Under the pieces are notes generated by a model. That model did not search any database and was not told where the DNA came from. It saw nothing but the letters and a program-made list of their open reading frames with translations. The position numbers were made by a program, and so were the translations under genes. Positions 15,736 to 20,466 of a DNA stretch of 20,466 nucleotides are shown piece after piece. Source of the DNA: JAAZMF01 sp036786445 (GTDB lineage: Bacteria > Bacillota > Limnochordia > DTU087); the NCBI GenBank assembly GCA_036786445.1, contig DAIQRD010000034.1, positions 1 to 20,466 of the forward strand. The letters are read 5' to 3'. Each line of letters opens with the position of its first letter. Within the stretch, counting starts at the first letter, position 1.

Positions 15736-16290
15736 TCAGCTCCTTCCCACCGGCTTACTGACTTCCTCTAGCGTGATATTGTCATTTGTATAAACGCAAA
15801 TCCCGGCAGCTATAGATAAAGCATTGCGGGCGATCTCACCTACTGAGAGTTGGGTATGTTCCATCAAAGCAGTGGCCGCGGCCAAAGCATAAGGCCCACC
15901 TGATCCGATGGCCGCTATACCATTGTCGGGCTCAATCACATCACCATTGCCCGAGATAATCAGCATCTGCTGTCCATCCATGACGATCATCAGGGCTTCA
16001 AGCCGCCGCAAGACTCTATCGGTTCTCCATTCCTTGGCGAGCTCAACGGCGGCTCGCACCAGTTGACCCCGATACTCCTCGAGCTTATTCTCAAAGCGTT
16101 CAAATAGTGTAAAAGCATCGGCTGTAGCACCGGCAAATCCCACCAACACCTGTTCATCATAAATTCGCCTGACTTTCTTGGCGCCTTTCTTCATGATGAC
16201 CTTGTCACCAAAAGTGACCTGGCCATCCCCGGCTAGCGCGCCTTTACCGTCCTTGAGCACACCCACAATCGTTGTAGAACGAATCGCCAA
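15736..16290 (-). CDS. hslV: HslV (ClpQ), protease subunit of HslVU
   Basis: HslV is a two-ring, proteasome-like threonine protease. The 184-residue protein has STTIVGVLKDGKGALAGDGQ (about 5-24), in which the TTI threonine is the expected nucleophile after removal of the N-terminal residues, then GAKKVRRIYDEQVLVGFAG, DAFTLFERFENKLEEY, WRTDRVLRRLEALMIV and the GSGGPYALAAATALM block. Only TTG at 16290 gives a start that keeps TTI near the N-terminus; a G-rich run (AGGGGGGGGA) lies about 5 bases upstream. The propeptide would be MAIRS. The gene is 22 bases downstream of topA. Confidence 0.97.
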   Translation of the reverse strand: MAIRSTTIVGVLKDGKGALAGDGQVTFGDKVIMKKGAKKVRRIYDEQVLVGFAGATADAFTLFERFENKLEEYRGQLVRAAVELAKEWRTDRVLRRLEALMIVMDGQQMLIISGNGDVIEPDNGIAAIGSGGPYALAAATALMEHTQLSVGEIARNALSIAAGICVYTNDNITLEEVSKPVGRS

Positions 16291-16312
16291 GCTGTTCCCC
16301 CCCTGCCAATAC

Positions 16313-18421
16313 TCAACCTTCCACAGCCAATTCCTTCTGGTATCCGCATTCTTTATTCACGCAGATAGCCTGAGGGGCCTTCCCCCGCCTTTGTTTGACA
16401 ACCAGAAATTGCCCACATTGCGGGCAATCGGTACCCAAGGGCCGCTGCCAGCTAGTGAACTCACATTCCGGGTAATTGGCACAACCATAGAAGATCCTAC
16501 CCCGTCTAGTTCTCCGCTCTACTACCTGACCGCCGCATGTAGGACATGCCACTCCGATTTCTTTCAGCAGTGGTTTGGTGTTGCGGCATTCAGGAAAGCC
16601 CGGGCAAGCAAGAAAGCGCCCATAGCGCCCCTGTTTAATGACCATGCGGCGTCCGCATTTATCACAGATCTCGTCACTTTCTTCATCCGCGATCTCCACT
16701 TCTTCCATGAGGACTTCCGCTTTTTTCAGATCTGCATGGAATGGTCCCCAAAACTGCTCCAAGAGCTCGACCCAATCTGCCCCACCATCGCCTATCTGAT
16801 CCAACTGTCCTTCCATCTGGGCAGTAAATTCCACATCGATTATATTGGGAAAATGCTCTTTGAGGAGTGCCACCACTATGCAGCCCAGTTCCGTAGGAGT
16901 GAAGCGCTTATCTTCCAGAATAACATATCCTCGGCGCCTAATAGTGTCGATGATCTGGGCATAAGTGCTGGGACGCCCGATCCCCAATTCTTCTAGAGTC
17001 TTAACCAACATGGCTTCTGAGTACCTAGCCGGCGGTTGGGTGAAGTGCTGATTGGGTGTTAACTCCAGTAACTCCAGACCCTCGTCTTTGGTTAGTTCTG
17101 GTAACATGCCCTCATCGCTAGCCTGCTCATCATTGTCGGTGTTTTCGATATAGAGAGCCATGAACCCAGGGAATTTGATGGTGGAGCCGCTCGCTCTAAA
17201 GGTGTAATCCCCGGCTCCCACCAAAACTACTACAGTATCAAGGATCGCCGACGCCATTTGGCTAGCTATGAATCTATCCCATATCAGGCGGTAAAGTCGA
17301 TATTGATCTCTAGTTATGTTCCCCTTGATGTCCTCCGGGCGTCGGTCCATCGAAGTAGGTCGAATGGCCTCGTGGGCGCCTTGGGCCCCAGCCCGACTTT
17401 TGTAAACTGGTGGCTTAGTTGGTAGATACTGGGCGCCATACTGTTTTTCAATAGTTTCCCGGGCGGCAGTCTGTGCCTCGTCAGCGATCCTGGTAGCATC
17501 TGTACGAATATATGTGATCAGTCCGACTGTTCCTTCTGAGCCAACGTCCAGGCCTTCATAAAGTTGCTGCGCTACGCGCATGGTGCGAGCAGCAGTAAAA
17601 CCCAAGCGTCGGGATGCTTCCTGCTGCAAGCTGCTGGTGGTGAAGGGTGCTGCGGGGTTTCTGCGCCTTTTTTTGCGTTCCACCGATCGCACAATGAACT
17701 CCTGGTGACGGGCAGTCTCTACTATCTGCTCTGCCTCTGCTTGATTCTTGATCTCAGCCTTCTTGCCAGCGATCTGGTGCAGTTTCGCGCTAAAGATGCC
17801 CTTCTTTGTGTTGGGCTTGAGGGCTGATTGCAGATCAGCCACCACCGACCAGTATTCTTGCGGCTCAAAAGCATCGATCTCAGCCTGCCGGTCACAGATA
17901 AGTCTGACTGCCACCGATTGAACCCGGCCTGCGCTAAGACCTTTTTTTACCTTAGCCCACAACAGCGGGCTGAGCTTGTAGCCCACTAGCCGATCGAGAA
18001 TCCTGCGGGCTTGTTGAGCATTCACCAGATCTTGATTAATGGGCCGAGGAGTCTTGATCGCCTTTTGCACTGCTTGTTTGGTGATCTCGTTAAACTCCAC
18101 CCGGCACGGCCCATCTCCATTAACCTGCAGAGCTTCTGCTAGGTGCCAGGAGATTGCTTCACCCTCGCGGTCCGGGTCAGTGGCGAAGAAGATGCGATTT
18201 GCCTTTTTTGCGGCGTCTCGTAATTCCTTTAATACCGGCCCTTTCCCTCGAATGGTAATATACTTTGGTTGAAAACCATTTTCCACATCAACACCAAACT
18301 GGCTCTTGGGCAAATCCCGTACATGACCAACCGAAGCCTTAACAGTGTAGTTCCTCCCGAGGAATCTACTGATGGTTTTGGCCTTGGCCGGGGATTCCAC
18401 AATCACCAAAGATTTAGTCAC
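16313..18421 (-). CDS. topA: DNA topoisomerase I (type IA)
   Basis: TopA relaxes negative supercoils through a 5'-phosphotyrosine intermediate. The 702-residue protein begins VTKSLVIVESPAKAKTISRF, has the TOPRIM acidic motif ATDPDREGEA at about 80-89, the toprim-linked LDRLVGYKLSPLLWAK and GLSAGRVQSVAVRLI blocks, and the active-site tyrosine in GTVGLITYIRTDATRIA (Tyr304). The C-terminus carries three C4 zinc ribbons (CDKCGRR...CPGFPEC, CPTCGGQ...CANYPEC, CPQCGQF...CVNKEC). The GTG at 18421 is preferred because GGGAGGG lies about 7 bases upstream; a GTG six codons earlier (18439) overlaps it. Confidence 0.98.
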   Translation of the reverse strand: MTKSLVIVESPAKAKTISRFLGRNYTVKASVGHVRDLPKSQFGVDVENGFQPKYITIRGKGPVLKELRDAAKKANRIFFATDPDREGEAISWHLAEALQVNGDGPCRVEFNEITKQAVQKAIKTPRPINQDLVNAQQARRILDRLVGYKLSPLLWAKVKKGLSAGRVQSVAVRLICDRQAEIDAFEPQEYWSVVADLQSALKPNTKKGIFSAKLHQIAGKKAEIKNQAEAEQIVETARHQEFIVRSVERKKRRRNPAAPFTTSSLQQEASRRLGFTAARTMRVAQQLYEGLDVGSEGTVGLITYIRTDATRIADEAQTAARETIEKQYGAQYLPTKPPVYKSRAGAQGAHEAIRPTSMDRRPEDIKGNITRDQYRLYRLIWDRFIASQMASAILDTVVVLVGAGDYTFRASGSTIKFPGFMALYIENTDNDEQASDEGMLPELTKDEGLELLELTPNQHFTQPPARYSEAMLVKTLEELGIGRPSTYAQIIDTIRRRGYVILEDKRFTPTELGCIVVALLKEHFPNIIDVEFTAQMEGQLDQIGDGGADWVELLEQFWGPFHADLKKAEVLMEEVEIADEESDEICDKCGRRMVIKQGRYGRFLACPGFPECRNTKPLLKEIGVACPTCGGQVVERRTRRGRIFYGCANYPECEFTSWQRPLGTDCPQCGQFLVVKQRRGKAPQAICVNKECGYQKELAVEG

Positions 18422-18452
18422 ATTGCTGCCCTCCCACACTTGTTCACCACAA

Positions 18453-18486
18453 GGGCTAACCCCCTCTATTCAGGAAAGGTTAGCCC
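18453..18486 (-). repeat. Nine-pair hairpin in the DUF494-topA gap
   Basis: On the minus strand GGGCTAACC (18486-18478) and GGTTAGCCC (18461-18453) form a perfect 9-pair stem, extendable by a G-U pair, with a 16-base loop. TTGTGGTG follows, so there is no terminator T run. It stands about 30 bases before the topA start in a 109-base gap. Possible roles are message processing or attenuation; nothing in the sequence proves either. Confidence 0.6.
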
Positions 18487-18530
18487 CTCAACCACACACA
18501 TTTCGACCAACACTGGTGTCAAGATCTCCT

Positions 18531-19004
18531 CTAGTTCCACCAGCTGCTTGCCTTCGCAGGGGACAACGGGGCAGTAGACAAGAGGAAGGAACGCACGTCA
18601 TCTTCAATAACCCGCCCCACAATCCATTGCAGCTCTGGAATTCCCACCTGGGACACCTGGAGAGCTATAGCTTCCCCCAACACGTGCTCCAACTCGGCAT
18701 GATCAAGTAAATTAGCGGCCACTAGCCCCAGTAGGTAGCCTTGAGCATCTAGCTCCAACTTAAAACGCTCCTCCGGGGTGAATACCCGCATGGAGTGTCC
18801 CCAAGCCGGGTATCTAACTTCCTCAGCTCCAGCCTGAATCATATCGGGCAAAGAGAAAACCAGAGACAGTGCCTGCTCGATCTCGTCAGAGTCATAGCCT
18901 TCTGCTATCAGCATTTTGATCAACTCTGGTCCATTAATAGATTCTCTATCACCGTGTAATACCTCTGCGACCAGCCGCTGAATTATACTAGTGATTCGCT
19001 GCAT
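18531..19004 (-). CDS. DUF494 (Smg-like) family protein
   Basis: This 157-residue protein resembles the DUF494/Smg family: a helical N-terminus (MQRITSIIQRLVAEVLHG), ELIKMLIAEGYDSDEIEQAL, SMRVFTPEERFKLELDAQGY, LLGLVAANLLDHAELEHVLGE-like helices and VGIPELQWIVGRVIEDDV. The family's role is unknown; in Proteobacteria smg lies near dprA and topA, and here it is directly upstream of topA. The frame is open to 19151, but a strong promoter at 19039-19067 puts the transcript start near 19032. An ATG at 19025 would then have lost most of its GGAGG site. The ATG at 19004, with AGGGGG 9 bases upstream, is the best start. Confidence 0.85.
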   Translation of the reverse strand: MQRITSIIQRLVAEVLHGDRESINGPELIKMLIAEGYDSDEIEQALSLVFSLPDMIQAGAEEVRYPAWGHSMRVFTPEERFKLELDAQGYLLGLVAANLLDHAELEHVLGEAIALQVSQVGIPELQWIVGRVIEDDVRSFLLSTAPLSPAKASSWWN

Positions 19005-19038
19005 CGGCCTGCCCCCTCTTCCCATGGACTTTGCCTCC

Positions 19039-19067
19039 ATTATATTAGTTAGGGCAGACCTTGTAAA
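19039..19067 (-). promoter_or_regulatory. Near-consensus sigma-A promoter for DUF494-topA-hslVU
   Basis: On the minus strand TTTACA (19067-19062), a 17-base spacer and TATAAT (19044-19039) match the sigma-A consensus at 11 of 12 positions. The inferred start of transcription is near 19032, giving a leader of about 25-30 bases to the ATG at 19004. It may also supply read-through transcription into the flagellar operon. Confidence 0.82.
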
Positions 19068-19154
19068 CATTATCCTCCAGTAGGCCTGCGCCGGATCATC
19101 AACCCACTCGCTGAAACACCCCCTAGTTTTGCAGCATGAATAGAGTATCAAACG

Positions 19155-19196
19155 CCTGGAAGCTCGATGAACAGTAGCGATTCCAGGTATTTTTTT
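19155..19196 (+). terminator. Intrinsic terminator in front of the transposase
   Basis: On the plus strand CCTGGAA (19155-19161) pairs with TTCCAGG (19181-19187), with GCT/AGC extending the stem inside a 19-base loop, and TATTTTTTTG follows. It would stop transcription entering the transposase gene from the left. The whole 238-base gap 19045-19282 otherwise holds only the two promoters. Confidence 0.7.
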
Positions 19197-19219
19197 GTTT
19201 AAATATGTCCATTTGTCTA

Positions 19220-19248
19220 TTGCGGACGATAGCGGAATGTGGTATAAT
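19220..19248 (+). promoter_or_regulatory. Extended -10 promoter of the transposase gene
   Basis: TGGTATAAT (19240-19248) is a perfect extended -10 element. A TTGCGG at 19220-19225, 17 bases upstream, is a poor -35. The inferred start is near 19255, about 28 bases before the transposase ATG. Confidence 0.68.
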
Positions 19249-19282
19249 ATGGGCAGAATCGTATTCGCCGAGGGGGTTGGGC

Positions 19283-20466
19283 ATGTACCTCAAGAAAAGC
19301 AAGAGAAGCTCCGGGAGAATATACCTCTCCATTGCTGACGGATATTACGACAAGGAAAGAGGACATACAAGGACCGCTACCATCAAGTCGCTTGGATATC
19401 TTGATGAGCTAGAAAAGCAGTACGACGATCCAATTGCCCATTTTGAGCAAGTAGTTCGGAAGATGAACGAGCAAAAAGCCGCCCAAAAACGCCCTTTTAG
19501 CTTTAGTATTGACCCACAAGAGCGCATTGGCATCGGCTCCGCAAACAGGAAGAATTTCGGCTATGCTGCCCTAAGCAAAATCTACCATGAGCTGGAGATA
19601 GACAAGTTCCTCATTAACCGTCAACGGAGCCAGAAGGCAGATTACAGTGCCAATAACATCATGAAGCTCCTTGTGTTTTCACGGTTGCTGTTTCCTGCCT
19701 CGAAGAAAAAAACTTACGAAAACAAAGAGGCCTTCTTTGAAAAGATGGATTTCTCACTGGATGATGTCTATCGATGCCTGTCTTTCCTTAACAAACACAA
19801 AGATAACCTCCAGCTATGGCTACACCAGCGAATCAACCAGCAATACAAGCGCAACACCGATCTAGTCTACTACGATGTGACCAATTATTACTTCGAGATC
19901 GATGAGCAAGATGAGCTCAGGAGAAAAGGTGTATCTAAAGAGCATCGTTCCGACCCCATTGTACAGATGGGCTTGTTCTTGGATACCATGGGTATCCCCA
20001 TAACTTACAAGCTTTTCCCCGGTAACACCGTGGACAAGGCTACTCTTATTCCTGCACTTAGGGCGATCCAGCGCGATTACTCCCTTGGCAGGATTATTGT
20101 AGTGGCGGACAAAGGAATAATCACCGGGGACAATATCTGGTATACCCTATCTGCTAAGAATGGATACGTATTGAGCTATTCCATAAGGGGAGCAAATAAG
20201 AAGTTCAAGAACTACGTGCTTGATGATGCCGGCTACGAATGGAAGAATGAGGAATACAAGGTAAAGTCCAGGCTTTATCCTAGGGAAATCTCTGTGACAG
20301 CTACTAACGGGCGCAAAATAAACAAAAGAGTCGATGAGAAACAGGTTGTGTTCTACAGTGAGAAATACGCCTTAAAAGCCAGGATGGAACGGGCAGCGGC
20401 ATTAGAAAAAGCAAAGGATCTAATCAATAACCCTAGCAAATACAACAAGTCTACCGCCTATGGTGC
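19283..20466 (+). CDS. IS1634-like (IS4 superfamily, DDE) transposase, 3' end outside window
   Basis: The open frame starts at ATG 19283, with AGGGGG about 8 bases upstream, and stays open for 394 residues to the window edge. It begins MYLKKSKRSSGRIYLSIADG and has IKSLGYLDELEKQYDDPIAH, typical of IS1634-type N-termini. The catalytic domain shows the first aspartate in VYYDVTNYYFEI (Asp198), and the second in IIVVADKGIITGDN (Asp276), followed by YVLSYSIRGANK. The third acidic residue (the YREK-type Glu) should lie beyond the edge. No frameshift or stop is seen, so it may be active. The terminal inverted repeats cannot be settled because the right end is missing; the left end probably lies between about 19068 and 19210. 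Confidence 0.9.
   Translation, partial: MYLKKSKRSSGRIYLSIADGYYDKERGHTRTATIKSLGYLDELEKQYDDPIAHFEQVVRKMNEQKAAQKRPFSFSIDPQERIGIGSANRKNFGYAALSKIYHELEIDKFLINRQRSQKADYSANNIMKLLVFSRLLFPASKKKTYENKEAFFEKMDFSLDDVYRCLSFLNKHKDNLQLWLHQRINQQYKRNTDLVYYDVTNYYFEIDEQDELRRKGVSKEHRSDPIVQMGLFLDTMGIPITYKLFPGNTVDKATLIPALRAIQRDYSLGRIIVVADKGIITGDNIWYTLSAKNGYVLSYSIRGANKKFKNYVLDDAGYEWKNEEYKVKSRLYPREISVTATNGRKINKRVDEKQVVFYSEKYALKARMERAAALEKAKDLINNPSKYNKSTAYG
19283..20466 (+). mobile_element. Insertion sequence, IS1634-like, right side cut by the window
   Basis: The transposase, its own promoter and the terminator in front of it form the left part of an insertion sequence. Coordinates given are for the coding part only, because I could not identify the terminal repeat or target duplication. 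The element sits head-to-head with the DUF494-topA promoter and does not interrupt any gene visible here. Confidence 0.7.

Noticed and set aside
16178..16996. Long plus-strand open frame (272 residues)
   Set aside because: It is antisense to hslV and the zinc-ribbon end of topA, both of which are certain genes; no domain is visible.
18531..19151. Longer 206-residue version of the DUF494 protein
   Set aside because: The extra N-terminal part is upstream of the inferred transcript start, contains the promoter itself and shows no family resemblance.

Overview
This window looks like a chromosomal segment of a motile, endospore-lineage-type Firmicute (Bacillota; Clostridia or a deep-branching class such as Limnochordia). 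The clues are the topA-hslV-hslU-flgB order, the Firmicute-type flagellar gene string with its two small 'flagellar operon' proteins (MotE/YlxF-like and TIGR02530-like), strong GGAGG-type ribosome sites with frequent GTG and TTG starts, and a DUF494 gene next to topA. The taxonomic placement is inference from gene order and families, not from a marker search. The two 10-N-flanking segments and the open right end show this is a draft assembly.

Layout. Everything from position 1 to about 19070 is read on the minus strand, so transcription runs right to left. At the far right (19283 to the window end, plus strand) is the 5' part of an IS1634-like transposase with its own extended -10 promoter and an intrinsic terminator in front of it. 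Divergent from it, a near-consensus sigma-A promoter (19039-19067) starts a DUF494 gene, topA, hslV and hslU. A 320-base gap (14016-14336) then holds a class I cyclic-di-GMP (GEMM-I) riboswitch and a terminator hairpin. After it comes the flagellar operon in the order flgB, flgC, fliE, fliF, fliG, fliH, fliI, fliJ, motE-like, fliK, flgD, TIGR02530-like, flgE, then a 184-base hairpin-rich spacer, then motA, motB, fliL and the start of an unrecognised gene in the position where fliM is usually found.

How it works together. The flagellar genes encode, in assembly order, the proximal rod (FlgB, FlgC, FliE), the MS ring (FliF), the switch and torque ring (FliG), the export ATPase complex (FliH, FliI, FliJ), hook-length control and hook assembly (FliK, FlgD, FlgE), and the stator (MotA, MotB, with FliL). 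Several junctions overlap by 4 or 8 bases (fliJ/motE, fliI/fliH, fliG/fliH, motA/motB), which argues for one polycistronic message. The riboswitch sits between the housekeeping genes and the first rod gene, so the simplest reading is that high cyclic-di-GMP stops transcription before flgB and represses the whole motility programme, as is known for the riboswitch upstream of flgB in Clostridioides difficile.

I did not find an undescribed defence or mobile system here. The most rewarding points are the riboswitch and its expression platform, the unidentified gene after fliL, the hairpin cluster before motA, and a fold-back artefact inside fliF that can be repaired in frame by eye.
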